From Clostridium beijerinckii HUN142 (GTDB lineage: Bacteria; Bacillota; Clostridia; Clostridiales; Clostridiaceae), in assembly GCF_000621745.1 (NCBI RefSeq), contig NZ_KK211335.1, positions 200,490 to 264,489 of the forward strand: a stretch of DNA of 64,000 bases. The letters run 5' to 3'. Under the pieces are notes generated by a model that had not been told where the DNA came from, made no database searches, and worked only from the letters and a program-made list of their open reading frames with translations. Shown one piece after another: positions 53,099 to 62,358 of this stretch. Position 1 is the first letter of the stretch; every line of letters begins with the position of its first letter. The translations under genes were made by a program, and so were the position numbers.

Positions 53099-53822
53099 GG
53101 CAGGTATAAAAAATGAAAGCATTAAACTATTTAATCTTAAGAAATACAAGGTACTACTTTTACTATTAGGTCTTTTTAGTTTTCTAGGCAATATTTTAAG
53201 AGCAATTATACCAGGAAGTGCTATAATTTCATTTATTAATTCTCCATTTTTAATTTTGACAATATTAACACAATTCATGCTACCCCTTATAATAGCAATG
53301 ACAGCAGCGGATTTATTTACAGCAGAACAGGAAAAAGGAGTTATCAAAGCAATAATCACAAGACCTGTAGGCAGAATTAATATCTTTATTTCTAAGGCTC
53401 TAACAATTGCTTTGTATACAATTTTAGCATTAATGACTTGCTTAGTAATAAGTTTACTTTCAGGTATTGGATTTAATGGGATAGAATCAGTAAATATTGT
53501 TGAAACGGTTATAGCATATATATTATCAATTGTTCCAATTATACCTATAGTTCTCTTTGCAGTTACGATTTCGCAATTATGTAAAAACAGTTCTAGTACA
53601 GTAATGGTGTTTGTATTAAGTTATATAATTATTTTAGCAACAGCTACTATTATTCCAAGTATAAACCCTATGGTATTCACCACCTACACAGGTTGGTATA
53701 AGTTATTTATAGGTGCAGCAGCACCAGTAGGAAAAATTTTAAATGTACTTACCTTGCTGGCAGCTTATACCTTAATCTTCTTTGCAGCTGGCTCATGGGC
53801 TTTTGAAAAAAAAGAATATTAA
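53085..53822 (+). CDS. ABC-2 type transporter permease
   Basis: The 245-aa protein has six membrane segments in the ABC-2 pattern: NLKKYKVLLLLLGLFSFLGN, the conserved DLFTAEQEKGVIKAIITRPVGR loop and a final AAYTLIFFAAGSWAFEKKEY. The AxDxxxxExExGTIxxxLxRPxxR motif is the coupling loop of BcrB-like permeases. ATG 53085 is used because AGGAGGG lies before it within the ATPase gene; GTG 53067 precedes that site. The pair may export a peptide or lipid or protect against an antimicrobial. Confidence 0.9.
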   Translation: MRMIKAGIKNESIKLFNLKKYKVLLLLLGLFSFLGNILRAIIPGSAIISFINSPFLILTILTQFMLPLIIAMTAADLFTAEQEKGVIKAIITRPVGRINIFISKALTIALYTILALMTCLVISLLSGIGFNGIESVNIVETVIAYILSIVPIIPIVLFAVTISQLCKNSSSTVMVFVLSYIIILATATIIPSINPMVFTTYTGWYKLFIGAAAPVGKILNVLTLLAAYTLIFFAAGSWAFEKKEY

Positions 53823-53849
53823 GTTTCTCTATTATGTTATTTAAGAGGA

Positions 53850-54037
53850 TATTTTAATATTTCTGTATAACATATATGTAGAGTTTATGTTTTTTGGAGC
53901 AAGTCTAGATTACATGTTCTTCTAACATTGGTTGAATGCTTGGATTTTCATCTATGCCAGCAGTATATTTCTTTTGGTTAGGAGCTATGATATTAGCATA
54001 TATGGTTTTAGGAACAATATTAAAAAATTATATATAA
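53850..54037 (+). pseudogene. Remnant of a second ABC-2 permease, C-terminal end
   Basis: The last part reads SSMPAVYFFWLGAMILAYMV, then LGTILKNYI and a stop at 54035-54037, the closing helix of a permease. Upstream frames are broken within about 100 bp and no start site exists. It probably derives from a second subunit gene of the same transporter, deleted except for its end. Confidence 0.55.
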
Positions 54038-54103
54038 GAATATATGGTGGATTTTTATAGTATTGAAATATTATGGGAGAATTTATTAAAATTTAGATTA
54101 GTA

Positions 54104-54147
54104 AAAAAGTTGCTGAATTAATTAAATGATTTAGCAACTTTTTAGTA
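54104..54147 (+). terminator. Terminator downstream of the ABC operon
   Basis: AAAAAGTTGCT (54104-54114) pairs with AGCAACTTTTT (54133-54143). Confidence 0.75.
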
Positions 54148-54262
54148 TATAGAAATTTATATAAATATTAGAAATATACATAAATGCAATAATGTGAGAT
54201 GAATAAAATTCGTTAGAAATACCTAATAGGGGAAAACTAATTTAAATGATAAAAATGAATAG

Positions 54263-54317
54263 AAATCAAAAGGAATACTTGGAGCAATAAAAGCTTTAAG
54301 TATTCCTTTTGATTTTT
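54263..54317 (+). terminator. Strong hairpin terminator
   Basis: An 18-bp perfect stem, AAATCAAAAGGAATACTT (54263-54280) with AAGTATTCCTTTTGATTT (54298-54315), is followed by TT. A second terminator in the spacer ahead of kdp. Confidence 0.85.
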
Positions 54318-54484
54318 ACGTGTATGTAAATATAAAGAGATTGTTTGATGGAATTATTCATTTTAGCAGTTAATTATTTTCTGGAATAAAAAGATAGGTA
54401 TTATATAGAAAGTGAAATATAATGCGTTTATCATAAACGAGTAATATCATTGTGATAAATAACTTTTATTGTGTATTAAAAATC

Positions 54485-54532
54485 TTTATACAATCTTTAT
54501 ACAAATAAAGATTGTTTAATCCAATCTTTACA
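54485..54532 (+). promoter_or_regulatory. Candidate KdpE-binding repeats upstream of the kdp operon
   Basis: TTTATA at 54485-54490 and 54496-54501 are 11 bp apart; TTTACA follows at 54527-54532. All are within ATCTTTA words. CAATCTTTA/TAAAGATTG also forms an inverted repeat. The E. coli KdpE site has TTTATA...TTTACA spaced alike. The region is about 60-100 bp before the first kdp gene. Confidence 0.65.
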
Positions 54533-54586
54533 CTGTAAGTAGTATCATACAAATATGGAAATTAAATTATTGAAGGGGGAAAGATA

Positions 54587-54679
54587 ATGTTGGATATTGT
54601 ATTTTTCGGATCACTAATTTTAGGATTTTGTTCTATAAGGTTTTTTGCTAACTGGTGCGAAAAGCAAGTTAATAAATAA
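54587..54679 (+). CDS. 30-aa membrane peptide leading the kdp operon
   Basis: The frame encodes MLDIVFFGSLILGFCSIRFF and a short hydrophilic tail (ANWCEKQVNK), a single membrane helix. GAAGGGGGAAAG precedes the ATG with good spacing. The kdp operon of C. acetobutylicum was described with two small genes (kdpZ, kdpY) ahead of kdpA, and this is probably the counterpart of the first. Function unknown; it may stabilise or regulate the pump. Confidence 0.75.
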   Translation: MLDIVFFGSLILGFCSIRFFANWCEKQVNK

Positions 54680-54699
54680 AAATAAACGGGGGAATGCAT

Positions 54700-54777
54700 A
54701 TGTGGATTTTAATTGCAATTATAGTTTTACTTTTTGGATATTTAAGTTATGCACTATTTAATCCAGAAAAATTTTAG
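54700..54777 (+). CDS. kdpF: Potassium-transporting ATPase small subunit KdpF
   Basis: The 25-aa peptide MWILIAIIVLLFGYLSYALF followed by NPEKF is a typical KdpF: one membrane helix and the closing NPEKF/RPEKF. KdpF stabilises the KdpABC complex. ATG 54700 follows CGGGGGAATGCAT; an in-frame ATG six bases earlier is too close to the site. Confidence 0.9.
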   Translation: MWILIAIIVLLFGYLSYALFNPEKF

Positions 54778-54807
54778 TTATTCAAAGTAAAGCGGGAGGA
54801 ATAATTT

Positions 54808-56487
54808 ATGGAATGGTTACAAATAATAATAACTTTACTACTTTTTATGTTGATCGTAGTGCCACTTGGAAAATATTTATATTTTGTTAGTACTAGAGAG
54901 AAGACATTTGCAGATAAGCTTTTTAATCCAATAGATAATCTTATTTATAAAATATGCAGGATTAATAAAGATGAAGAAATGAATTGGAAGGAATATGTGT
55001 TTTCAATTATTGTTATAAATGCAGTTATGGTACTTATAGGATATGTAATACTGAGAGCACAGGGATTTCTATTTTTAAATCCAAACAAAATAGATGGAAT
55101 GGAGCAAAGTTTATCATTTAACACAATTATAAGTTTCATGACAAATACAAATCTTCAAGATTACAGTGGAGAATCTGGAGTTTCTCATTTAAGTCAAATG
55201 ATAGTGATTATCTTTATGATGTTTACATCAGCTGCAACAGGCTTTGCAGCAGCACTTGCTTTTATGAGAGGAATAATTGGTAAAAGGACAATGGGAAACT
55301 TTTTTGTGGACATAACAAGAATAATAACAAGAGTTTTATTACCATTTTCAATAGTAATAGGACTTCTTTTAGTAAGCCAAGGTGTACCACAAACTTTATC
55401 AGGAACTAAAACAGTTACTACAATAGAAGGAAAAATGCAGGATATAGCAATGGGACCTGTAGCAGCTCTTGAATCAATAAAGCATATAGGAACAAATGGT
55501 GGTGGTTTCTTTGGTGCTAATTCGGCTCATCCTTTTGAAAATCCTACACCTTTATCAAATTTAATTGAATTACTTTCTATGATGATGCTTCCAGGAGCAT
55601 TAGTTTATACCTTTGGTTTAATGTTAAAAAATAAGAAACAAGGTTGGACGATATTTTGGGCAATGGCAGGGATATTTATTATTGCATTACCAATATGCTA
55701 TTTTGCGGAAAAAGCAGGAAATCCAGCTTTAGCGCATATAGGATTAAGCCAAGCTATGGGTAATATGGAAGGTAAAGAAGTGAGGTTTGGAATAGCAGAA
55801 TCTTCATTATTTACCACAGTAACTACGGCATTCACAACAGGAACTGTTAATAATATGCATGATTCATTAACACCGCTTGGTGGAGCTGTAGCATTAATGA
55901 ACATGATGCTTAATGTAGTCTTCGGAGGAAAAGGCGTAGGATTTATGAATATGATGATGTATGCAATCCTTACAGTTTTCTTATGTGGACTTATGGTTGG
56001 AAGAACACCAGAATTTTTATCAAAGAAGATTGAAGGTAAAGAAATTAAATTAATAGCTCTAGCTATAATAATTCATCCATTTTTAATATTAATGTTTTCA
56101 GCCTTGGCTTTAATAGCTCCTCAAGGACTTGCTGGAATATCAAATCCAGGATTTCATGGTTTAAGTCAAATAGTTTATCAATTTACATCATCTGCAGCTA
56201 ATAATGGTTCTGGATTTGAAGGAATGGCAGATAACACGTTATTTTGGAATACTACAACAGGAATAGTTATGTTTTTGGGAAGATATTTATCAATTATAAT
56301 TCTTCTTTCAGTAGCAGGATCTTTAGCAGCTAAAAGAACAATACCACAAACTGCAGGAACTTTTAGAACAGATAACACAATGTTTACAGTAACGCTAATT
56401 GTAATTGTATTAATAATTGGTGCATTGACATTTTTACCAGCTCTAGCTCTTGGACCAATAGCGGAACATTTGACATTATGGCGTTAA
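54808..56487 (+). CDS. kdpA: Potassium-transporting ATPase, channel-like subunit KdpA
   Basis: The 559-aa protein has about ten membrane segments and KdpA filter motifs (TNTNLQDYSGESGVSHLSQM, GTNGGGFFGANSAHPFENP, TVNNMHDSLTPLGG, TSSAANNGSGFEGM). It selects K+ and feeds KdpB. Length is normal. GGGAGGAATAATTT supports the ATG. Confidence 0.98.
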   Translation: MEWLQIIITLLLFMLIVVPLGKYLYFVSTREKTFADKLFNPIDNLIYKICRINKDEEMNWKEYVFSIIVINAVMVLIGYVILRAQGFLFLNPNKIDGMEQSLSFNTIISFMTNTNLQDYSGESGVSHLSQMIVIIFMMFTSAATGFAAALAFMRGIIGKRTMGNFFVDITRIITRVLLPFSIVIGLLLVSQGVPQTLSGTKTVTTIEGKMQDIAMGPVAALESIKHIGTNGGGFFGANSAHPFENPTPLSNLIELLSMMMLPGALVYTFGLMLKNKKQGWTIFWAMAGIFIIALPICYFAEKAGNPALAHIGLSQAMGNMEGKEVRFGIAESSLFTTVTTAFTTGTVNNMHDSLTPLGGAVALMNMMLNVVFGGKGVGFMNMMMYAILTVFLCGLMVGRTPEFLSKKIEGKEIKLIALAIIIHPFLILMFSALALIAPQGLAGISNPGFHGLSQIVYQFTSSAANNGSGFEGMADNTLFWNTTTGIVMFLGRYLSIIILLSVAGSLAAKRTIPQTAGTFRTDNTMFTVTLIVIVLIIGALTFLPALALGPIAEHLTLWR

Positions 56488-56533
56488 TATAACCTTGATT
56501 ATTGAGATATTTGAAGACAAGGAGAAAAATAAT

Positions 56534-58597
56534 ATGAGTAGTGAAAAGAAAGAATCTAAATTTATTACAAGAGAAATATTAAATGAATCAATTATAGAAT
56601 CTTTTAAAAAACTTAATCCAAAATATATGATAAAAAATCCAGTAATGTTCGTAGTTGAAGTAGGATTCATTATAACTTTGATTCTAACATTTTTACCAGG
56701 ATTATTCGGAGATCAAGGTAATAATTTGAGAGTATACAATTTTATTGTAGCATTAATATTGTTTGTAACGGTGCTTTTTGCAAATTTTGCAGAAGCAGTA
56801 GCAGAAGGAAGAGGAAAAGCTCAGGCTGAAAATTTAAAGAAAATGCGTAAAGATACCGTAGCTAAACTTTTAAATACTGATGGAACTACTAAAATTATAA
56901 ATGCCAATGAATTAAAAAAAGGCGATGTAGTTTTAGTTGAAAATGGAGATATAATTCCTAATGATGGTGAAGTTATAGATGGAATAGCTTCTGTAGATGA
57001 ATCAGCTATAACAGGTGAATCAGCACCAGTTATGAAAGAACGTGGAGGAGATTTTGCATCAGTTACAGGAGGAACAAAAGTCGTAAGTGATTGGTTAAAA
57101 ATTGAGATAACAGCAACACCAGGAGAATCTTTCTTAGATAAAATGATTTCTCTTGTAGAAGGGGCATCAAGACAAAAAACTCCAAATGAAATTGCTCTTA
57201 ATACTTTGCTTGTAAGCTTAACTATAATATTTCTTATAGTAATTGTTGCACTTTATCCTATGGCTCAATACTCAGGAGTTGCAATTTATATTTCAACTTT
57301 AGTTGCACTTCTTGTATGCTTAATACCTACAACTATTGGAGGATTATTATCAGCTATTGGGATTGCGGGTATGGATAGAGTTACTAAATTCAATGTTATA
57401 GCTATGTCAGGTAAAGCAGTAGAAGCATGCGGTGATGTTGATACAATGCTTCTTGACAAGACAGGAACAATAACCTTTGGTAATAGACTTGCAGCAGAGT
57501 TTATACCTGTCGGAAATACAAAAAAAACAGATTTAATAAATTATGCTGTAATATGTTCAATAAAAGATGATACGCCAGAAGGAAAATCAATAGTTGACCT
57601 TGGCAAAAAGAGTGGAACAACAGTTAATGATGAAGAATATAAGAAGCTAGATTTTATTGAATTTACAGCTCAAACAAGAATGAGTGGATTAGATTTACCA
57701 AACGGTTTAAAGGTTAGAAAAGGAGCTTCTGATGCTATAAAAAATAGAATAAAAGAACTCGGTGGAAACATTCCAAATGACTTAGATGACGCTGTAAATG
57801 GAGTTTCTAAATTAGGTGGAACACCTCTCGTAGTATGCGTTAGTGAAAAAGCATATGGGGTTATATATCTAAAAGACACTGTTAAGCCTGGTCTAGTAGA
57901 AAGATTCCAAAGACTTAGAGAAATCGGAATTAAAACAGTTATGTGTACTGGAGATAATCCTTTAACAGCAGCGACAATTGCTAAAGAAGCTGGCGTAGAT
58001 GAGTTTATAGCTGAATGTAAGCCAGAAGATAAAATCGATGCAATTAAAAAAGAGCAGGAACAAGGTAAAATTGTAGCAATGACTGGTGATGGAACTAATG
58101 ATGCACCAGCTCTAGCACAGGCAGATGTGGGACTTGCAATGAATAGTGGAACTACAGCAGCTAAAGAGGCAGCTAATATGGTTGATTTGGATTCAGATCC
58201 AACAAAAATCCTTGAAGTAGTTGAAATAGGAAAACAGCTTTTAATTACAAGAGGAGCTTTAACTACTTTTAGCATAGCTAATGATGTAGCTAAATATTTT
58301 GCTATAATTCCAGCTATCTTTACTGTAGCTATACCTGAAATGCAGGTTATGAATGTAATGGGACTTTCAACTCCTTATAGCGCTATTCTTTCAGCACTTA
58401 TATTTAATGCAATAATAATACCAGTGCTTATACCAATAGCAATGAGAGGGGTAAAGTATAAACCTATGAAAGCGGAAACTATGCTCCTTAGAAATATGCT
58501 TATTTTCGGAGGAGGGGGAGTACTTGTTCCATTTATAGGAATTAAGGTGATTGATATTATTATCGCGCCTCTAGTTAGGATTCTTAATATAGGTTAA
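56534..58597 (+). CDS. kdpB: Potassium-transporting P-type ATPase, catalytic subunit KdpB
   Basis: The 687-aa protein is a P1A-type ATPase with AITGESAPV in the actuator, LLDKTGTITFGNRLA (phospho-Asp near 308), MTGDGTNDAPALAQADVGLAMNSGT and the membrane part of the family. ATG 56534 follows AAGGAG; a TTG at 56495 is in frame without a site. It lies 46 bp after kdpA. Confidence 0.98.
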   Translation: MSSEKKESKFITREILNESIIESFKKLNPKYMIKNPVMFVVEVGFIITLILTFLPGLFGDQGNNLRVYNFIVALILFVTVLFANFAEAVAEGRGKAQAENLKKMRKDTVAKLLNTDGTTKIINANELKKGDVVLVENGDIIPNDGEVIDGIASVDESAITGESAPVMKERGGDFASVTGGTKVVSDWLKIEITATPGESFLDKMISLVEGASRQKTPNEIALNTLLVSLTIIFLIVIVALYPMAQYSGVAIYISTLVALLVCLIPTTIGGLLSAIGIAGMDRVTKFNVIAMSGKAVEACGDVDTMLLDKTGTITFGNRLAAEFIPVGNTKKTDLINYAVICSIKDDTPEGKSIVDLGKKSGTTVNDEEYKKLDFIEFTAQTRMSGLDLPNGLKVRKGASDAIKNRIKELGGNIPNDLDDAVNGVSKLGGTPLVVCVSEKAYGVIYLKDTVKPGLVERFQRLREIGIKTVMCTGDNPLTAATIAKEAGVDEFIAECKPEDKIDAIKKEQEQGKIVAMTGDGTNDAPALAQADVGLAMNSGTTAAKEAANMVDLDSDPTKILEVVEIGKQLLITRGALTTFSIANDVAKYFAIIPAIFTVAIPEMQVMNVMGLSTPYSAILSALIFNAIIIPVLIPIAMRGVKYKPMKAETMLLRNMLIFGGGGVLVPFIGIKVIDIIIAPLVRILNIG

Positions 58598-58651
58598 CTT
58601 AGTCAGTTAACAATTAATAGTATGTATTTCAATAAAAAAGGAGATTTTTAT

Positions 58652-59278
58652 ATGAAAATAATTAAAAAATCTATTCTCATAAGTATTACTTTTATGATAC
58701 TTTGTGGGCTTATATATCCTCTTTTAATGACTGGAATAAGTAAGTTGGTATTTAATAAGCAAGCAAATGGTAGTATGATTGTGGCTGATGGGAGGGAAGT
58801 TGGCTCAGAGCTTATAGGACAGAATTTTACAGATCCTAGATTTTTTAGAGGAAGAATTTCAGCTGTAAATTACAACACTTATACAGATGAAGATACAAAG
58901 CCAGATGAAAGTGGAAAGGCAGCATATACAGGAGTAGGTTCAGGATCTCAAAATTTAGCACCATCTAATGATGCCCTTAAGGAAAGAGTAGAGAAAGATA
59001 TAGATGATTTCTTAGAGGCTAATCCAGGTGTTAAAAAAGAGGATATTCCAACGGATTTACTTACAAGCTCTGGTTCAGGCCTTGATCCAGATATAAGTCC
59101 TAAAGCGGCAGAAATTCAAATACCAGCAGTTTCAAAAGCTTCAGGAATAAGTGAAGCTGATCTTCATAAAATAGTAGATAAATACACTGATGGCAGAACT
59201 TTAGGGATATTTGGAGAACCAAGAGTAAATATAGTAAAAGTTAATACTGAGATAGCTTCAATTTTAAAAAGCAGGTAA
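58652..59278 (+). CDS. kdpC: Potassium-transporting ATPase subunit KdpC
   Basis: The 208-aa protein has one N-terminal membrane segment (SILISITFMILCGLIYPLLM) and the KdpC domain (GSELIGQNFTDPRFFRGRIS, LTSSGSGLDPDISPKAAEIQ, PRVNIVKVN). It assembles the complex and raises ATP affinity. AAAAAAGGAG lies before ATG 58652; ATG 58622 is in frame upstream without a site. Confidence 0.97.
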   Translation: MKIIKKSILISITFMILCGLIYPLLMTGISKLVFNKQANGSMIVADGREVGSELIGQNFTDPRFFRGRISAVNYNTYTDEDTKPDESGKAAYTGVGSGSQNLAPSNDALKERVEKDIDDFLEANPGVKKEDIPTDLLTSSGSGLDPDISPKAAEIQIPAVSKASGISEADLHKIVDKYTDGRTLGIFGEPRVNIVKVNTEIASILKSR

Positions 59279-59302
59279 CTTAGAATGTAGTGGTAGTTAA
59301 CC

Positions 59303-59387
59303 GAAAGTACGGGTACTCTGTTGTTTCGATTTCTAGAGAATATAACTGTGGTAAGATGAAACACTGCACAAAAGAGTCCGTACTTTC
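59303..59387 (+). promoter_or_regulatory. Long interrupted hairpin between kdpC and kdpD
   Basis: GAAAGTACGG (59303-59312) pairs perfectly with CCGTACTTTC (59378-59387). Inner helices ACTCT/AGAGT and GTTTC/GAAAC nest inside. No T-run follows, so it is unlikely to be a plain terminator. It may process or stabilise the mRNA between pump and regulator genes. Confidence 0.6.
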
Positions 59388-59557
59388 TGATATATATTAC
59401 ACTTAATTCTTACGAAAATAGAAAATTTTTATTTGAGTTACTATCACTTCACAGTGTAGAGTATCTATATGTTTTAGATAAAGGCACTAATACTGAGAAT
59501 CCTTGTAGCATAATCTTTTATATTAATGCAAATTGTTATATAATTCTAATAAACATT

Positions 59558-59617
59558 AAGGTACAATCAAGAAAATAACAAACCAGTATGCTTGCATGTC
59601 TTCGTTTATGTACCTAA
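59558..59617 (+). promoter_or_regulatory. AGGYACA hairpin element, copy 3, before kdpD
   Basis: AAGGTACAATCAAGAAAATA, a 20-base loop part, and TTATGTACCTAAG. AGGTACA pairs perfectly with TGTACCT, where copy 1 has AGGCACA/TGTGCCT. It ends 32 bases before the kdpD start. Confidence 0.6.
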
Positions 59618-59649
59618 GTATAGATTAATGAGGGTAAGGAGTGATTTAA

Positions 59650-62358
59650 ATAGATATTGATAATAGACCAAATCCAGATTATCTTTTAAATCAAATAAAA
59701 AAAGAAGAGAATGAATCGACAAAAGGAAAATTAAAAATTTTTTTTGGTTATGCAGCAGGTGTGGGAAAAAGTTATACCATGCTTATGGAAGCTCATGATA
59801 TGAAAAAGATGGGCAAGGATATAGTAATTGGTTATATAGAACCTCATGCTAGACCAGAAACTATGGCTTTAGTAAATGGAATTGAAGATATAGGCGTTAA
59901 AGTTATTAATTATAAAGGAATAAACTTAAAAGAATTTGATTTAGATAAGGCTCTTGCTAGAAAGCCGCAGATAATATTGGTGGATGAACTTGCTCATACC
60001 AATGCTAGCACTAAAAGGCATAGAAAAAGATGGCAGGATATAGAAGAGCTTTTAGAAGCTGGAATAGATGTTTATACTACTTTAAATGTTCAACACATTG
60101 AAAGTTTGAATGATATAGTTGAAAGTATAACTAATATTGCTGTAAGAGAAACAATTCCAGATAAGGTTTTTGATGAAGCTGATAAAGTAGAATTAATAGA
60201 TATTGAACCAACTGAACTTCTAAATAGATTTAGTGAGGGAAAAGTTTATGGCAAGGAGCAGACAAGAAAAGCTTTTAATAATTTTTTCACTAAAAATAAT
60301 TTGTTTGCTCTTAGGGAAATTGCATTAAGAAGAACAGCTGATAGAGTAAATTATGAAGTTGAAAGTGTAAGATTATCAAAAGGACAGATAACTGTAATGC
60401 CAACATCAGATGTAGTGCTTGCATGTATTTCTTCATCGCCTTCATCTTCAAGGGTTATAAGAACAGCCACAAGGATGGCTGAAGCTCATCATTCAAAATG
60501 GATAGCATTCTATGTTGAAACAACAAAATCTCAAAATTTAAGTAAGGAAGATAGAGAAAGGCTCAACTCTCATTTTAGTTTAGCGGAACAATTAGGGGGA
60601 GAGGTAGTAACAGCATATGGTGACAATACTATTGAACAAATAATCCAATATGCAAAATTTAGAAATGTGACTAAAATAATTATAGGTAAAAATCACAAGA
60701 AACCTAATAATTTATTTCATTTTTATGCAAAAGACATAGTTGATAAGCTCATGGAATCTAATTCATATATAGATGTTTATGTTATACCAAATGCATCCTC
60801 TGATAAACAAAAAAAATATAATATAAAAAATAATAGACAAAAATTTAATGTATCAAGGAAAGAAATTTTAGTATCCACTTTAATAATGATAATTACTATA
60901 ATAATTTCATTATTTATTGATTATTTAGGTTTTAATGAAGCCAATGTTATTATGATTTTTATATTAGGTGTTATTATTGTAAATATTAAAACAAGAGGGT
61001 ATATTTTAGGTTTTGTTTGTTCAATTATAAGTATATTTTTATTTAATTACCTTTTTACAGAACCAAGGTATTCATTAGAGGTTTATGATAAAAGTTATTT
61101 GGCGACATTTCCTATAATGTTGATAGTAACCTTTACAATTGGTACACTTACAAATAAAATACAAAGAGAAGCACGTAATTCTTTACAAAGAGAAAATAGA
61201 ACAAGAAATTTATATAGAGTAAGTAAAAAATTATTAAGTGCAACAGGTACAGCAGATGTTGTTGGAATAGGAATAAAATATCTATCAAGATTATTGGAGA
61301 GAACAGTTGTTTGCTATTTAGATCAAGATAACAAACTTTCAACCCCATTCATTTATACAGCTGCTAAAGGTGAGAAAGATAGAACTTTGTTAAATAAAGA
61401 TGAAGAAGCTGTTGCATATTGGACATTTTTAAACGATAAGGAATCGGGAGCTGGTACCAATACATTTCATGGTGCTAAAGGATACTATATGCCTTTAAAA
61501 AGTCATGGAAAAATCTTAGGGGTATTGGGTGCCTCGTGCATTAATGGTTCTTTAAAACCAGAACAAAAATATATATTTGAAACAGTTGCCAGCCAAATTT
61601 ACATTGCATTAGATAGAGAAATATTAGCTGAAACTCAAAAGAAATCAAATTTAGAGATTGAAAGTGAAAGACTTAGAAGTAATTTATTACGATCAATTTC
61701 CCATGATTTAAGGAGTCCTCTTGCAGGGATTAAAGGGGCTGTAAGCACTATTATTGAAACAGGTGATCTCTTATCAGAAAAAACTAAGGGAAAGCTTCTT
61801 CAAAGTGTTTATGAAGATACTGAATGGCTTATTAGATTAGTAGAAAATTTACTTAGCATGACAAGATTTGATGGAGGTAATCTGAAAATTAAGAAGAACA
61901 TAGAGCTTATAGAGGAAGTAGTATATGAGGCGGTTCAAAGAACTTCAAAACGCTTTAAAGATCATAAAATAAAAGTGATAGTTCCAGAAGATGTGATAAT
62001 GGCACCAATGGATGGAAGTTTGATTGAACAAGTGCTTATAAATTTATTTGATAATGCAATTAAGTTTACACCTAAAGATTCTTTGATTGAAGTTAAATTT
62101 TATGAAGATGAGAAAAATATTATTTTTGAAGTCATTGATAATGGACCTGGAATATCAGAAGATATATTGCCACATATCTTTGATAGATTTTTTACTAATG
62201 GAGATAAAATAACTGATTCAAGAAGAGGGGTAGGATTAGGACTTGCAATTTGCAAATCTATAGTTGAAGCACATGGTGGGAAAATTAGTGCTTATAACAG
62301 CGGCGGAGCTATTTTTAGATTTAATATTCCAAAGGAGGGGAATGGTGATGAACAGTAA
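59650..62358 (+). CDS. kdpD: Potassium sensor histidine kinase KdpD, apparent ATA start
   Basis: The full product is 902 aa if translation starts at ATA 59650. It gives (M)DIDNRPNPDYLLNQIK, the usual KdpD start, with AGGAG eight bases upstream; TAA sits directly before the ATA, so no earlier start exists. Domains: the KdpD domain with Walker A GYAAGVGKSYTML (about 31-43), ELAHTNA, a UspA-like domain (about 245-370), four membrane segments (about 400-500), GAF (about 520-650), HisKA (ISHDLRSPLAGIKGA, His near 684) and HATPase (DNGPGIS, GVGLGLAI). The first ordinary start codon (GTG 59761) lies inside Walker A and would destroy it. KdpD senses low K+ and phosphorylates KdpE. Confidence 0.93.
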   Translation: MDIDNRPNPDYLLNQIKKEENESTKGKLKIFFGYAAGVGKSYTMLMEAHDMKKMGKDIVIGYIEPHARPETMALVNGIEDIGVKVINYKGINLKEFDLDKALARKPQIILVDELAHTNASTKRHRKRWQDIEELLEAGIDVYTTLNVQHIESLNDIVESITNIAVRETIPDKVFDEADKVELIDIEPTELLNRFSEGKVYGKEQTRKAFNNFFTKNNLFALREIALRRTADRVNYEVESVRLSKGQITVMPTSDVVLACISSSPSSSRVIRTATRMAEAHHSKWIAFYVETTKSQNLSKEDRERLNSHFSLAEQLGGEVVTAYGDNTIEQIIQYAKFRNVTKIIIGKNHKKPNNLFHFYAKDIVDKLMESNSYIDVYVIPNASSDKQKKYNIKNNRQKFNVSRKEILVSTLIMIITIIISLFIDYLGFNEANVIMIFILGVIIVNIKTRGYILGFVCSIISIFLFNYLFTEPRYSLEVYDKSYLATFPIMLIVTFTIGTLTNKIQREARNSLQRENRTRNLYRVSKKLLSATGTADVVGIGIKYLSRLLERTVVCYLDQDNKLSTPFIYTAAKGEKDRTLLNKDEEAVAYWTFLNDKESGAGTNTFHGAKGYYMPLKSHGKILGVLGASCINGSLKPEQKYIFETVASQIYIALDREILAETQKKSNLEIESERLRSNLLRSISHDLRSPLAGIKGAVSTIIETGDLLSEKTKGKLLQSVYEDTEWLIRLVENLLSMTRFDGGNLKIKKNIELIEEVVYEAVQRTSKRFKDHKIKVIVPEDVIMAPMDGSLIEQVLINLFDNAIKFTPKDSLIEVKFYEDEKNIIFEVIDNGPGISEDILPHIFDRFFTNGDKITDSRRGVGLGLAICKSIVEAHGGKISAYNSGGAIFRFNIPKEGNGDEQ

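Noticed and set aside
54318..54586. A c-di-AMP (ydaO) riboswitch before kdp
   Set aside because: c-di-AMP riboswitches often precede potassium transporters, but none of the conserved ydaO blocks is visible in this AT-rich spacer.
57670..58275. A 201-codon open frame on the minus strand
   Set aside because: It lies wholly inside kdpB on the opposite strand, has no ribosome-binding site and is a shadow of the AT-rich codon pattern.
59279..59649. A kdpX gene as in C. acetobutylicum
   Set aside because: No open frame with a ribosome-binding site is present in the gap.
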